This document shows, one piece after another, positions 51,475-60,706 of a DNA stretch of 64,000 nucleotides (position 1 is its first letter; each line of letters opens with the position of its first letter). The notes under the pieces are model-generated. The model was not told the origin of the DNA. It saw only the letters and a list, made by a program, of their open reading frames with translations, and ran no database searches. The stretch lies in the NCBI RefSeq assembly GCF_011022235.1, contig NZ_JAAIYP010000011.1, positions 44,723 through 108,722 of the forward strand, read 5' to 3'. The position numbers were made by a program, and so were the translations under genes. The stretch is from Magnetospirillum aberrantis SpK (lineage in GTDB: Bacteria; Pseudomonadota; Alphaproteobacteria; Rhodospirillales; Magnetospirillaceae).

Positions 51475-52725
51475 TCATTCAGGCTTGACCAGGGTGTGGC
51501 GCTTCTTGCCGGCGGTCAGCTTGATGACGCCGTCCTTGAGCGCACCATTACCCACCATTTCGGCGGGGTCCTTGATGGCGACGTCGTTGACCTTGCCGCC
51601 GCCTCCCTGGATCAGGCGGCGGGCCTCGCCGTTGGAGGCGACCAACCCGGCACGCACGAACAGGGCGAAGGCCGGGATGCCGGCGGCCAGTTCGGCGGTG
51701 GCGATGGTGACGGTCGGCAGATTGTCGGACAGCGCGCCTTCCTCGAAGGTCTTGCGCGCGGTCTCGGCCGCTTCACGGGCGGCGGCCTCGCCGTGGCACA
51801 GGCGGGTGACCTCGTTGGCCAGGACCTTCTTGGCCTCGTTGATCTCGGCTCCCTGCAAGGCTTCCAGCTTGGCGATGTCGTCCAGCGGCAGTTCGGTGTA
51901 AAGCTTGAGGAAGCGGCCGACATCGGCGTCCTCTGTGTTGCGCCAGTACTGCCAGAATTCCCACGCGCTCAGCATGTCGGCGTTCAGCCACACCGCGCCG
52001 CCCAGGGTCTTGCCCATCTTGACGCCCGAGCTGGTGGTCAGCAACGGGCTGGTCAGGCCGTACAGTTCGGCCTGATGGACGCGGCGGCCCAGTTCGACGC
52101 CGTTGACGATGTTGCCCCACTGGTCCGAGCCGCCCATCTGCAACAGGCATTTGTGGCGCGCCCACAATTCGGCGAAGTCGTAACCCTGGAGGATCATGTA
52201 GTTGAATTCCAGGAAGGTGAGCGGCTGTTCGCGCTCGAGCCGCAGCTTGACCGAATCGAAGGTCAGCATGCGGTTGATGGTGAAATGCTTGCCGTAATCG
52301 CGCAGGAAAGCGATGTAGTTCAACTGGTCCAGCCAGTCGGCGTTGTTGACCATCAGGGCGTCGCCCGCGCCGTCGCCGAAGGTCAGGTACTTGGCGAACA
52401 CCTTCTTGATGCCCGCCATGTTTCTGGCGATGACCTCGTCGGTCAGCATCTTGCGCGCTTCGTCCTTGCCGGTCGGATCGCCGATGCGGGTGGTGCCGCC
52501 GCCCATCAGCACGATGGGCTTGTTGCCGGTCTTTTGCCACCAGCGCAGCAACATGATCTGCATCAAGCCGCCGACATGGAGCGATTCCGCGGTGCAGTCG
52601 AAGCCGATATAGGCCGCCGCCGGCCCTTCGCTCAGGCGCTTGTCCAGCGCTTCCCAATCGGTGCACTGGTGCATGTAGCCGCGTTCTTGCACGACGCGGA
52701 GGAACTCGGAGCGGGGGGTGGTCAT
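51475..52725 (-). CDS. tyrS: Tyrosyl-tRNA synthetase
   Basis: Class I synthetase, 416 residues. The HIGH-type motif is the variant LHVGGLMQ near residue 46, the KMSKS-type loop is [10 protein letters not shown] near residue 235, and the tyrosine-binding region has [15 protein letters not shown] sequence ([10 protein letters not shown]) and [14 protein letters not shown]. The C-terminal S4 RNA-binding domain contains [17 protein letters not shown]. It is divergent from anmK. Confidence 0.97.
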   Translation of the reverse strand: MTTPRSEFLRVVQERGYMHQCTDWEALDKRLSEGPAAAYIGFDCTAESLHVGGLMQIMLLRWWQKTGNKPIVLMGGGTTRIGDPTGKDEARKMLTDEVIARNMAGIKKVFAKYLTFGDGAGDALMVNNADWLDQLNYIAFLRDYGKHFTINRMLTFDSVKLRLEREQPLTFLEFNYMILQGYDFAELWARHKCLLQMGGSDQWGNIVNGVELGRRVHQAELYGLTSPLLTTSSGVKMGKTLGGAVWLNADMLSAWEFWQYWRNTEDADVGRFLKLYTELPLDDIAKLEALQGAEINEAKKVLANEVTRLCHGEAAAREAAETARKTFEEGALSDNLPTVTIATAELAAGIPAFALFVRAGLVASNGEARRLIQGGGGKVNDVAIKDPAEMVGNGALKDGVIKLTAGKKRHTLVKPE

Positions 52726-52803
52726 GGGACTGGTCGTTCGGTTGCTTGCGGAAAGGTGGCTCGTTTAGCACAATCGCAGCCGTGTCACAATGTGCCGGGG
52801 CGT

Positions 52804-53889
52804 ATGGATATCATGAGCATGCTCGCTCTTGGACTGATGAGCGGCACGTCGCTGGACGGCGTGGACGCCGCCTTGGTGTCCACCGACGGGGTGACGGTGG
52901 AGCGGTTCGGCGCCGCCCTGACCAAACCTTACGAGCCGGCGATGCGGGAACGACTGCGTTCGGTGCTGGGGGGTGTCGGCCCGGTGGCCGAGGTCGAGGC
53001 GGAATTGACCGCCTTCCACGCCCAGGTGGTGGCGGAATTGCTGGACAAGGCGGATTTGGACGCCCAGGCGGTGGACGTCGTCGGCTTTCACGGCCACACC
53101 ATCTTGCATCGCCCGCAATGTCGGCGAACCTGGCAAATCGGCGACGGCGAAATGCTGGCGCGGCTGACCGGGATTCCGGTGGTCAACGATTTTCGCAGCA
53201 ACGACGTCCTGGCTGGCGGTCAGGGAGCGCCGTTGGTGCCGGTCTATCACCGGGCGTTGGCGGCGGATCTGACTCGGCCGCTGGCGGTGCTCAACCTGGG
53301 TGGTGTCGGCAACGTCACCTGGATCGGCGACGACGACGGCCTTTTGGCTTTCGACACGGGGCCTGGGAACGCGCTGATCGACGATTGGGCGCTGGTGCAT
53401 ACCGGCCGGCCGGTGGACGAAGGCGGGGCTCTGGCCCGTGGCGGCCATGCCGATGGCGACAAGGTCGACCAGTTCGGCCAGCATGCGTTTTTCGGGCAGA
53501 AACCGCCAAAATCGCTGGATCGCGACGATTTCCAATCGCTGGCCCGGTCGCTGGTGGCGGATATGACGCCGGCCGACGGCGCGGCCACCTTGACCGCCTT
53601 CACCGCCCGTGCGGTGGCGCGTGCCGCCGAACATTTTCCCCAGCCGGCGACGCGGTGGCTGGTGTGCGGTGGTGGGCGGCACAATCCGGCCTTGATGGCG
53701 GCCCTGGCTGTTGAGTTGAAGGTGGCGGTCGAACCGGTCGAGGCCGTCGGCTGGGATGGCGACGCCCTGGAAGCACAGGCTTTCGCCTATCTGGCGGTGC
53801 GGTCGTTGCGTGGACTGCCGTTGACTTTCCCCGAGACGACCGGAGTGACGCGGCCGTTGGGGGGCGGGCGGTTCCATGCCACTTCATAG
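52804..53889 (+). CDS. anmK: Anhydro-N-acetylmuramic acid kinase AnmK
   Basis: Phosphorylates and opens 1,6-anhydro-MurNAc during cell-wall recycling; about 361 residues, ASKHA fold. The ATP motif is LGLMSGTSLDGVDAALV; other blocks are GFHGHTILHRP, VVNDFRSNDVLAGGQGAPLVP, LNLGGVGNVTW, DTGPGNALIDDW and VCGGGRHNP. In-frame ATGs at 52813 and 52819 are alternative starts. Divergent tyrS-anmK order is common in alphaproteobacteria. Confidence 0.95.
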   Translation: MDIMSMLALGLMSGTSLDGVDAALVSTDGVTVERFGAALTKPYEPAMRERLRSVLGGVGPVAEVEAELTAFHAQVVAELLDKADLDAQAVDVVGFHGHTILHRPQCRRTWQIGDGEMLARLTGIPVVNDFRSNDVLAGGQGAPLVPVYHRALAADLTRPLAVLNLGGVGNVTWIGDDDGLLAFDTGPGNALIDDWALVHTGRPVDEGGALARGGHADGDKVDQFGQHAFFGQKPPKSLDRDDFQSLARSLVADMTPADGAATLTAFTARAVARAAEHFPQPATRWLVCGGGRHNPALMAALAVELKVAVEPVEAVGWDGDALEAQAFAYLAVRSLRGLPLTFPETTGVTRPLGGGRFHATS

Positions 53890-53914
53890 AATAGAGACAC
53901 GGAAAGGAAACGGT

Positions 53915-54232
53915 ATGGCTCGCTGGTTGTTGGGCGCCCTGGGGGCCCTGATGTTCTGCACTCCGGCCCTGGCCGATCAGGCTTCCGCCATTCAGGCGCT
54001 CAAGGCGCAGCCGCGCGTGGTCGACGCCCGCGCCGACAATTCCGGTAACATGTACGTGCTGGTCAAGGCGGAAAAGGTGTCGTGGAGCCAGTTCGCCTCG
54101 GCGGTTTGCGCCTTTGTCCGGCCGCACCAGGGACGGATTTTCCGCGTGCGGGTGGTCGAACTGACCCAGGCCGATTATGGCAAGTCACCGGCCAGTTGGC
54201 CGCGTCTGGCCGAGGCCAGCTGCGCCAAATAA
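53915..54232 (+). CDS. Small periplasmic protein, unknown
   Basis: A 105-residue exported protein. The first 20 residues are a signal peptide (LLGALGALMFCTPALA, cut before DQASA). The mature part (QPRVVDARADNSGNMYVLVKAEKVSW...FRVRVVEL) resembles a small alpha/beta domain; two cysteines may form a disulfide. I do not recognise a family. It lies 25 bases after anmK and may be cotranscribed. GGAAAGG precedes the ATG. Confidence 0.72.
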   Translation: MARWLLGALGALMFCTPALADQASAIQALKAQPRVVDARADNSGNMYVLVKAEKVSWSQFASAVCAFVRPHQGRIFRVRVVELTQADYGKSPASWPRLAEASCAK

Positions 54233-54272
54233 GCGGGTGGTGGGACGGCAGGGCCGTCTTGCCTGCTAGCTA

Positions 54273-54289
54273 TTGCAAGTAATTCGCAA
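54273..54289. promoter_or_regulatory. Candidate Fur box before the flavodoxin gene
   Basis: TTGCAAGTAATTCGCAA is an imperfect 17-base palindrome with TTGC/GCAA ends, similar to alphaproteobacterial Fur sites of the TGCAAAT-N-ATTTGCA kind. It ends 47 bases before the flavodoxin ATG. Confidence 0.6.
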
Positions 54290-54336
54290 TCTCACTATCC
54301 TGAGACTCTCCAATACGGGGGAGACACGAGGATACC

Positions 54337-54819
54337 ATGCGAACGAACGTCATCTACGGTTCCGATGCCGGGGGCACCAAGGTTGTGGCTTCGCGCATCG
54401 CCAGCGCCGTCAAGGGCCGCGCCATTGACATCCGCAAGGCCAAGATCGCCGATTTCGAGGAATGCGACCTGCTGATCCTGGGGTCGCCGACCTATGGTCT
54501 TGGCGACCTTCAGTGCGATTGGGAGGACCACGCCGATTTGATCGACAGCGCGCAATTGGATGGAAAGCCGGTGGCGCTTTTTGGCACTGGCGACCAGTTC
54601 ACCTATCCCGACACCTTCGTCGACGCCATCGGCATCCTGTACGACCGGGTCGCGGCGCGTGGCGCCAAGGTGGTGGGCTTCACCGACACCGACGGCTACG
54701 ACTTCGTCGCCTCGGCCGGCTTGCGCGACGGGCGCTTCGTCGGCTTGGCCCTGGACGAGGACAATCAGTCCGAACTGACGGAAAGGCGGATATCCGCATG
54801 GATCAAGCAATTGGGGTAA
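54337..54819 (+). CDS. fldA: Flavodoxin
   Basis: A 160-residue FMN flavodoxin of the long-chain type. The phosphate-binding loop is YGSDAGGTK, slightly changed from T/S-x-T-G-x-T; the FMN-flanking loops are SPTYGLGDLQCDWE (first) and GTGDQFTYPDTFVDAIG (second). It can replace ferredoxin under iron shortage and could feed nitrogenase. It is followed by DUF2023 with a 22-base overlap. Confidence 0.94.
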   Translation: MRTNVIYGSDAGGTKVVASRIASAVKGRAIDIRKAKIADFEECDLLILGSPTYGLGDLQCDWEDHADLIDSAQLDGKPVALFGTGDQFTYPDTFVDAIGILYDRVAARGAKVVGFTDTDGYDFVASAGLRDGRFVGLALDEDNQSELTERRISAWIKQLG

Positions 54820-55157
54820 AAAGCGTGGCGCTGAGGTTTCTCGCCAACCACCTTTACGAATACCGCAAGGGCGTGCGCCGGATGTTCATGATGACGCTGA
54901 CACCGCCCGAGGCTCAGGCCGTCCGCCAACGGCTGGATCGTGAGGATATCGCCTATCACGTTCAGGAGGTGGGGCCGAGCAAGGTCAACGTGTTGTTCGG
55001 CCACGCTGCCTGGGTCGAGACCGCCAGCCGGATCGTCACCAAGCCGTTGGCCCGACTTTCTCCGGCCGAGGATTTCATGCTGGGGACGCTTTTGGGATAC
55101 GACCCGGAACAGCAATGTCGGCGGTTCCTGGCGCAATCCGGCCGCGCCGTGGCCTGA
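54798..55157 (+). CDS. DUF2023 family protein
   Basis: A protein of about 119 residues of the DUF2023 family, often next to a flavodoxin gene. The family core is NHLYEYRKGVRRMFMMTLTP and YHVQEVGPSKVNVLFGH. Function unknown; context suggests a partner or regulator of flavodoxin. It overlaps the end of the flavodoxin gene; a GTG at 54825 would avoid the overlap and is a real alternative. Confidence 0.82.
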   Translation: MDQAIGVKSVALRFLANHLYEYRKGVRRMFMMTLTPPEAQAVRQRLDREDIAYHVQEVGPSKVNVLFGHAAWVETASRIVTKPLARLSPAEDFMLGTLLGYDPEQQCRRFLAQSGRAVA

Positions 55158-55166
55158 ACCGTCCTC

Positions 55167-55208
55167 AAGAAAAACCCCCTCTCCCGGCTGGGAGAGGGGG
55201 TTTTTTTC
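55167..55208 (+). terminator. Bidirectional terminator after flavodoxin-DUF2023
   Basis: An 11-base stem (CCCCCTCTCCC / GGGAGAGGGGG) with GGCT loop has AAGAAAAA before and TTTTTTT after, so it can stop transcription from both sides. Confidence 0.93.
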
Positions 55209-55209
55209 G

Positions 55210-55899
55210 TCAGTTGGCGGCGGCGACCAACGCCGATTCCGCCATCGGTGTCGATGGCCGATCGGCTATGGCTTCGGACAGGTATTGGTCCACCACCTCG
55301 TTCAGCGGGTCCAGATGGGCGCCGAAGAAATGGTTGGCGCCCTCGACCTGACGGTATTTGACGCGGATGTTCTTCTGCGTGCCCAGCTTGGTGGCCAGCT
55401 TGGACACCGACGCTTCGGGTACCACGTCGTCCGCGGTGCCGTGCACGATCAAGCCCGAGGACGGGCAGGGCGCCAGGAAGGTGAAGTCATAGGCGTTGGC
55501 CGGTGGCGCCACCGACACGAAACCGTCGATCTCGGGCCGGCGCATCAGCAATTGCATGCCGATCCAGGCGCCGAAGGAAAAACCGCCGACCCAGCATGCG
55601 CTGGCGTTGGGGTTGTAGGTTTGCATCCAATCCAGCGCCGACGCGGCGTCCGACAGCTCCCCCTGGCCGTTGTCGAACTTGCCCTGGCTGCGGCCGACGC
55701 CGCGGAAATTGAACCGCAACGTCGAAAACCCCTTGCGCACGAACGCATGATACAGGGTGTAGACCACCTTGTTGTTCATGGTGCCGCCGTGTTGCGAATG
55801 CGGATGCAAAAGCAAGGCGACGGGGGCGTTGGGCAGCTTGGAATGGTGATAGCGGCCTTCAAGTCGGCCGTCTGGTCCGTTGAAAATCACCTCGGGCAT
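55210..55899 (-). CDS. Alpha/beta hydrolase (dienelactone-hydrolase-like)
   Basis: A 229-residue hydrolase. The nucleophile elbow is GFSFGAW (Ser near 111), the acid lies in HGTADDVVP and the His in GANHFFG; LLHPHSQHGGTMNNKVV and RFNFRGVGRSQG are shared with a conserved bacterial family. Substrate unknown. Single gene with its end in the bidirectional terminator. Confidence 0.88.
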   Translation of the reverse strand: MPEVIFNGPDGRLEGRYHHSKLPNAPVALLLHPHSQHGGTMNNKVVYTLYHAFVRKGFSTLRFNFRGVGRSQGKFDNGQGELSDAASALDWMQTYNPNASACWVGGFSFGAWIGMQLLMRRPEIDGFVSVAPPANAYDFTFLAPCPSSGLIVHGTADDVVPEASVSKLATKLGTQKNIRVKYRQVEGANHFFGAHLDPLNEVVDQYLSEAIADRPSTPMAESALVAAAN

Positions 55900-56014
55900 C
55901 GGTGTCCCCTAGCTGTATGCGTGTTCTTGCCCCTGGCCGTAGCGGATTCCCATGGCATGGATATTCCGACTTACGGTGTCGGGGAATAAAATACGGAATG
56001 TGGCGATTGATTCT

Positions 56015-56051
56015 GGTCAATCTTGACCGGTCTGGTCGGGCATCCTATATT
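56015..56051 (+). promoter_or_regulatory. Promoter of the cysE-isc operon with overlapping palindrome
   Basis: A -35 TTGACC (56023-56028) and -10 TATATT (56046-56051) are separated by exactly 17 bases. The -35 is half of the palindrome GGTCAATCTTGACC (56015-56028), a possible operator. It lies about 90 bases before cysE. Confidence 0.7.
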
Positions 56052-56139
56052 CACTTTCGACGTGGGCGCCCCCTGATGGGATATCCCCCCTTTTTGTAGG
56101 GGTGCTCGATCAACGGTGTAGATTAGCATATTGCTGGCC

Positions 56140-56892
56140 ATGCTTTTCAAGAGTCTTCAAGAAGATATCGTTTCAATCCGCAGCCGAGACCCGGCGGCGC
56201 ACTCCACCCTTGAGGTGATTTTGTGCTATCCGGGGCTGCATGCGCTGATCTTTTACCGGATGGCGCATTGGTGTTGGCAAAATGGTCTGCGGGTGTTGGG
56301 GCGCTTCATCTCGCATGTGGCGAAAATCTTCACCGGCATCGAGATTCATCCTGGCGCCACCATCGGTCGACGCCTTTTCATCGACCACGGAACCGGTGTG
56401 GTGATCGGCGAGACGGCCATCATCGGCGACGACGTCACGCTTTATCATGGCGTGACCTTGGGCGGCACTTCGCTGCACAAAGGAAAGCGCCATCCGACGC
56501 TGGAGGATGGCGTCATCATCGGTTCCGGCGCTCAGGTGCTGGGGCCGATCACCGTGTCCAAGGGCGCGCGTGTCGGTGCCAACGCGGTGGTGCTGACCGA
56601 CGTGCCGCCCGGTGTCACCATGGTCGGCATTCCCGCGCGCATGGCCATGCGCAAACCCAAGCCGGGCGAGGCGGAGTTCTGCGCCTATGGCCTGGTCGAC
56701 GACACCATGCCCGACCCGGTGGCGCGGGCCATCGATTCCCTGCGGACCCAGGTGGACGCCTTGCTGGCGCGTGTGGCCGAGCTTGAGGCCGAGCGCGACG
56801 GTGCCGTCACTCCGCGCCTTCCCACCGCCTTGGTCGATGGCGAGGAGGGCGAAGACCTTGATCCGCCGCCCCAGGCCGCCAACCTTCAATAA
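56140..56892 (+). CDS. cysE: Serine O-acetyltransferase CysE
   Basis: Makes O-acetylserine, the precursor of cysteine; 250 residues. Left-handed beta-helix repeats are clear ([25 protein letters not shown], with catalytic DHGTG and the GVTLGGT loop). The C-terminal tail after the helix is long and acidic ([12 protein letters not shown]). ATG 56140 is chosen over TTG 56131. It is 55 bases before iscR, apparently the first gene of the isc operon, supplying cysteine to the desulfurases. Confidence 0.95.
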   Translation: MLFKSLQEDIVSIRSRDPAAHSTLEVILCYPGLHALIFYRMAHWCWQNGLRVLGRFISHVAKIFTGIEIHPGATIGRRLFIDHGTGVVIGETAIIGDDVTLYHGVTLGGTSLHKGKRHPTLEDGVIIGSGAQVLGPITVSKGARVGANAVVLTDVPPGVTMVGIPARMAMRKPKPGEAEFCAYGLVDDTMPDPVARAIDSLRTQVDALLARVAELEAERDGAVTPRLPTALVDGEEGEDLDPPPQAANLQ

Positions 56893-56947
56893 ATAACGCA
56901 TCGAAAGGCGGGGCCGGGCACGCCTCGCCGAAACCGGGAGAGACGAC

Positions 56948-57409
56948 GTGAAACTGAGCACCAAAGGCCGTTATGCCGTGATGGCGATGGTGGACTTGTC
57001 CAGCCATTCCCAGGGAAGCCCGGTGGCGCTGGCCGATATCGCCGAGCGTCAGGAAATCTCGCTGTCCTATCTCGAACAATTGTTCGGCAAGCTGCGCAAG
57101 GGCGGCCTGGTGAAAAGCGTGCGTGGTCCCGGCGGCGGTTACCTGCTGTCGCGTCCCGCCGGCCAGATGCGTATTTCCGACATCATCCTGGCGGTGGACG
57201 AGCCCATTCAGACCACACGCTGTTCGCCCGGCACGCCGGCCGGGTGCCACAACAACAAGGGCCGTTGCCTGACCCATGATCTGTGGGAGGAATTGGGCAA
57301 CCAGATTTACCTGTACCTGTCCTCGGTGTCCCTGGCCGATGTGTGCGAACGCCGCATTCTCGGCAGTTCGGGCATCTTCCCCGGCGGTAACGACGTCGCC
57401 GCGCAATAA
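56948..57409 (+). CDS. iscR: Fe-S cluster regulator IscR
   Basis: Rrf2-family repressor, 153 residues. The winged helix starts MKLSTKGRYAVMAMVDL. The cluster ligands are Cys92, Cys100 and Cys107 with His110; the spacing Cx7Cx6C is wider than the enterobacterial Cx5Cx5C. It senses [2Fe-2S] status and controls the isc operon in which it lies. Confidence 0.94.
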   Translation: MKLSTKGRYAVMAMVDLSSHSQGSPVALADIAERQEISLSYLEQLFGKLRKGGLVKSVRGPGGGYLLSRPAGQMRISDIILAVDEPIQTTRCSPGTPAGCHNNKGRCLTHDLWEELGNQIYLYLSSVSLADVCERRILGSSGIFPGGNDVAAQ

Positions 57410-57433
57410 CCCTGGTGCGGCAGCAAGGAGCGG

Positions 57434-58573
57434 ATGTCTTTGTCCCGGTTGGCCTATCTCGACTGCAATGCTGGCGCGCCGGCGCGCCCGGAAGTGGTCG
57501 CGGCCATGGCCGAGGTTCTGGCCGAGGCGGGAAACCCATCTTCTGTCCATGGCCCTGGACGGCGGGCCCGTGCCCGGCTTGAGGAGGCGCGCGGTGCTGT
57601 CGCCCTGGCCGTGGGGGCGCGTGCCGAGGACGTGGTGTTCACGTCGGGCGGGACGGAAGCCAACAATCTGGCGCTACGCGGTTGTGGTCGCCGCCGTCTT
57701 CTGGTGTCGGCGGTCGAACATCCGTCGGTGCGCGAGGCGGCGCCGGATGCCGAGATCATTCCGGTGGACGGTGACGGTGTGGTCGATTTGGCGGCGCTTG
57801 AACGTTTGTTGGCCGCCGATGGATCGCCTGCGCTGGTGTCGGTGATGCTGGCCAACAACGAGACGGGGGGCATCCAGCCGGTGGCCGAGGTGGCACGGAT
57901 TGCCCATTCCTTCGGCGCTTTGGTCCATTGCGACGCGGCCCAGGCCTTGGGCAAAATGTCGGTGTCGTTGTCGGGTCTTTGTGTAGACTTTCTGACATTG
58001 AGTGCCCACAAGCTGGCGGGACCGGCAGGAATCGGGGCTTTAGTCGTTTCTGAAACCGTTACAAATCTGGCACCGATCTTGCGTGGTGGAGGGCAGGAGC
58101 GGCGCCGCCGCGCCGGCAGCGAGAACCTTGCCGGTGCCGTCGGTTTCGGAGTTGCCGTCCGTCTGGCCGCCGGGAACGGCGCCGAGGTCGGCAGGATGAA
58201 GGAGTTGCGCGACCGCCTTGAGACGGCGGTTCTGGCCCGTGTGCCGGGCGCGGTGGTGGTGGCTGGGCGTGCCCCCCGGCTGGACAACACTTCCTGCGTT
58301 GCGTTGCCGGGTGTTCCTTCCCAGGTACAGGTCATGGCGCTTGATCTGGCCAACGTGGCGGTCAGCGCCGGTTCGGCCTGTTCTTCGGGCAAAGTGGGAG
58401 AAAGCGCGGTGCTGCGCGCCATGGGCCTGGACAAGGCGGTTTCCGGTTCCGCCATCCGGGTGTCCTTGGGCTGGTGCAGCGTCGCCGAGGATGTGGAGAT
58501 GTTCCTGAGCGCGTGGTGCGATCTGGCCCGGCGCAAGGGATTTGAAGTAAGGGATGCGGCCGAGGCCGCCTGA
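57434..58573 (+). CDS. Cysteine desulfurase, NifS-like (second desulfurase of operon)
   Basis: A PLP-dependent cysteine desulfurase of 379 residues. The PLP lysine is in LSAHKLAGPAGIGAL, and the active-site Cys loop is SAGSACSSGKVGESAVL. It is shorter and more divergent than the IscS that follows 18 bases later. It may serve another sulfur acceptor or nitrogenase clusters, but this is inference. Confidence 0.92.
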   Translation: MSLSRLAYLDCNAGAPARPEVVAAMAEVLAEAGNPSSVHGPGRRARARLEEARGAVALAVGARAEDVVFTSGGTEANNLALRGCGRRRLLVSAVEHPSVREAAPDAEIIPVDGDGVVDLAALERLLAADGSPALVSVMLANNETGGIQPVAEVARIAHSFGALVHCDAAQALGKMSVSLSGLCVDFLTLSAHKLAGPAGIGALVVSETVTNLAPILRGGGQERRRRAGSENLAGAVGFGVAVRLAAGNGAEVGRMKELRDRLETAVLARVPGAVVVAGRAPRLDNTSCVALPGVPSQVQVMALDLANVAVSAGSACSSGKVGESAVLRAMGLDKAVSGSAIRVSLGWCSVAEDVEMFLSAWCDLARRKGFEVRDAAEAA

Positions 58574-58591
58574 GCGAGAAGGATCGAACGC

Positions 58592-59839
58592 ATGAACGTG
58601 GTCGCCAACAACACCATCGGCCGGGCTCCCGGCCAGCCGATCTATCTCGACTACCAAGCCACCACGCCCTGTGACCCGCGGGTGGTGGAAAAGATGATTC
58701 CCTATTTCACCGAGAAGTTCGGCAATCCCCATTCCCGAACCCATCGCTATGGCTGGGAAGCCGAAGAAGCGGTCGAGGTGGCTCGCGAACAGGTCGCGGC
58801 GATCATCGGCGCCGATCCCAAAGAAATCATCTTCACCTCGGGCGCCACCGAGTCCAACAACCTGGCGCTCAAGGGCGTGGCCCATTTCTACAAGGACAAG
58901 AAGGATCACGTCGTCACCGTGGTCACCGAGCACAAATGCGTGCTCGATTCCTGTCGCCATCTCGAACAGGAAGGTTTCAAGATCACCTATCTGCCGGTCA
59001 AGCCGGACGGTCTGGTGGATCTGGCCGAGCTTGACGCGGCGATCACCGAACGCACCGCCATCGTGTCGGTGATGGGAGTCAACAACGAGATCGGCGTCAT
59101 CCAGCCCCTGGCCGAGATCGGGGCCATCTGCCGCAAGAAGGGCGCATTCTTCCACACCGACTGCGCTCAGGCGGTCGGCAAGATCCCGCTCGACGTCAAC
59201 GCCATGAACATCGACCTAATGTCCATTTCGGCGCACAAGATTTATGGACCCAAGGGCATCGGCGCGCTTTACGTCCGCCGCCGGCCGCGCGTGCGCCTTG
59301 TGCCGCTGATCAATGGCGGCGGCCAGGAACGCGGCATGCGTTCGGGCACCCTGGCGACCCCGCTGTGTGTCGGTTTCGGCGAGGCCTGCGCCATCGCCAA
59401 GGCCGAGATGGCGGCCGAGGCCGAACGCTTGCGTCGCCTGCAAACCCGTCTGCTGGGGGGGCTGCAACAGCGCTTGGCCGAAATCTACGTCAATGGCGAC
59501 ATGGACAGCCGTATCCCCGGCAACCTCAACATCTCGTTCGCCTTCGTCGAGGGCGAGGGGCTGATGATGGGTATCAAGGACCTTGCGGTGTCGTCCGGTT
59601 CCGCCTGCACCTCGGCGTCGCTGGAGCCATCCTACGTGCTGCGGGCCTTGGGGCTGGACGCCGAGATGGCGCACACCTCGATCCGTTTCGGCATGGGCCG
59701 CTTCACCACCGACGAAGACATCGACTACGCCATCGACCATGTGACCAAGGCGGTCGAGCATCTGCGTTCCATGAGCCCGCTGTGGGACATGCACCAGGAA
59801 GGTGTCGATCTCAAGTCGATCCAATGGGCCGAGCATTGA
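58592..59839 (+). CDS. iscS: Cysteine desulfurase IscS
   Basis: Main ISC desulfurase, 415 residues, giving persulfide sulfur to IscU. It starts with a short extension before [20 protein letters not shown]. The PLP lysine lies in [20 protein letters not shown] and the catalytic Cys in [21 protein letters not shown]; the C-terminus [21 protein letters not shown] is the IscU-binding tail. Confidence 0.97.
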   Translation: MNVVANNTIGRAPGQPIYLDYQATTPCDPRVVEKMIPYFTEKFGNPHSRTHRYGWEAEEAVEVAREQVAAIIGADPKEIIFTSGATESNNLALKGVAHFYKDKKDHVVTVVTEHKCVLDSCRHLEQEGFKITYLPVKPDGLVDLAELDAAITERTAIVSVMGVNNEIGVIQPLAEIGAICRKKGAFFHTDCAQAVGKIPLDVNAMNIDLMSISAHKIYGPKGIGALYVRRRPRVRLVPLINGGGQERGMRSGTLATPLCVGFGEACAIAKAEMAAEAERLRRLQTRLLGGLQQRLAEIYVNGDMDSRIPGNLNISFAFVEGEGLMMGIKDLAVSSGSACTSASLEPSYVLRALGLDAEMAHTSIRFGMGRFTTDEDIDYAIDHVTKAVEHLRSMSPLWDMHQEGVDLKSIQWAEH

Positions 59840-59904
59840 ATCCGAGCCTCGGGCGGATTAGAATTATTCCTGAGTAGTTCGGTCAGGTATTTTCGGAGGA
59901 CACA

Positions 59905-60309
59905 ATGGCTTACAGCGACAAGGTCGTCGACCATTACGAAAACCCGCGCAACGTCGGCGCGTTGGACAAGGATTCGGCCGATGTCGGCACCGGTCTGGTG
60001 GGCGCGCCCGCCTGCGGCGACGTCATGAAGCTTCAGATCAAGGTCAGCCCCGAAGGCATCATCGAGGATGCCAAGTTCAAGACCTTCGGCTGTGGTTCGG
60101 CCATCGCGTCGAGCTCCTTGGTAACCGAATGGGTGAAGGGCAAGACCCTGGACGAGGCGGCGGCCATCAAGAACACCGACATCGCCCAGGAACTGGCGTT
60201 GCCGCCGGTCAAGATCCATTGTTCGGTGCTGGCCGAGGATGCTATCAAGGCTGCCATCAAGGATTACAAGGCCAAGTCCGGCATCGACGACGGCAAGGCG
60301 GCTGAATAG
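59905..60309 (+). CDS. iscU: Fe-S scaffold protein IscU
   Basis: A 134-residue scaffold on which [2Fe-2S] clusters are built. Conserved ligands are in VGAPACGDVMKLQ, FKTFGCGSAIASSS and KIHCSVLAEDAI; LPPVK is the HscA-recognition motif. It lies 65 bases after iscS. Confidence 0.97.
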   Translation: MAYSDKVVDHYENPRNVGALDKDSADVGTGLVGAPACGDVMKLQIKVSPEGIIEDAKFKTFGCGSAIASSSLVTEWVKGKTLDEAAAIKNTDIAQELALPPVKIHCSVLAEDAIKAAIKDYKAKSGIDDGKAAE

Positions 60310-60345
60310 CCCGTTCGCGACAAGTCTCAGGAGGGCAGTGAGGCC

Positions 60346-60684
60346 ATGGAAAGCAAGGCTCCTATCTCGTTGACCGACGCCGCCGTGGAACGGGTCAAGG
60401 CGTTGTTGGAAAAGCGCGGCAAACCCAGTGCTGGCATTCGGATCGGCGTGCGCACCAAGGGGTGCTCGGGCATGTCCTATACTCTGGAATACGCCGACGA
60501 GAAGTCGCAGTTCGACGAAGTCGTCGAGCATAAGGGTGTCACCGTGCTGATCGATCCCAAGGCCTCGATGTTCATTTTCGGCACCGAAATGGACTGGGTC
60601 GAGGACAAGATGCAGTCGGGCTTCGTGTTCCGCAATCCCAATGAAAAGGGCCGTTGCGGCTGTGGCGAATCCTTCCACGTGTGA
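60346..60684 (+). CDS. iscA: A-type Fe-S carrier IscA (ISC)
   Basis: A 112-residue A-type carrier with conserved Cys in TKGCSGMSYTLEY and the C-terminal GRCGCGESF. It transfers clusters from IscU to targets. It is the housekeeping counterpart of the nif-linked carrier at 18798-19109. Confidence 0.95.
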   Translation: MESKAPISLTDAAVERVKALLEKRGKPSAGIRIGVRTKGCSGMSYTLEYADEKSQFDEVVEHKGVTVLIDPKASMFIFGTEMDWVEDKMQSGFVFRNPNEKGRCGCGESFHV

Positions 60685-60706
60685 TCCGGCTCCAGGGGAA
60701 TTGGGA

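Noticed and set aside
51496..52803. Upstream in-frame extension of anmK
   Set aside because: It runs antisense through the whole of tyrS; AnmK homology starts only at LALGLMSGTSLDG.
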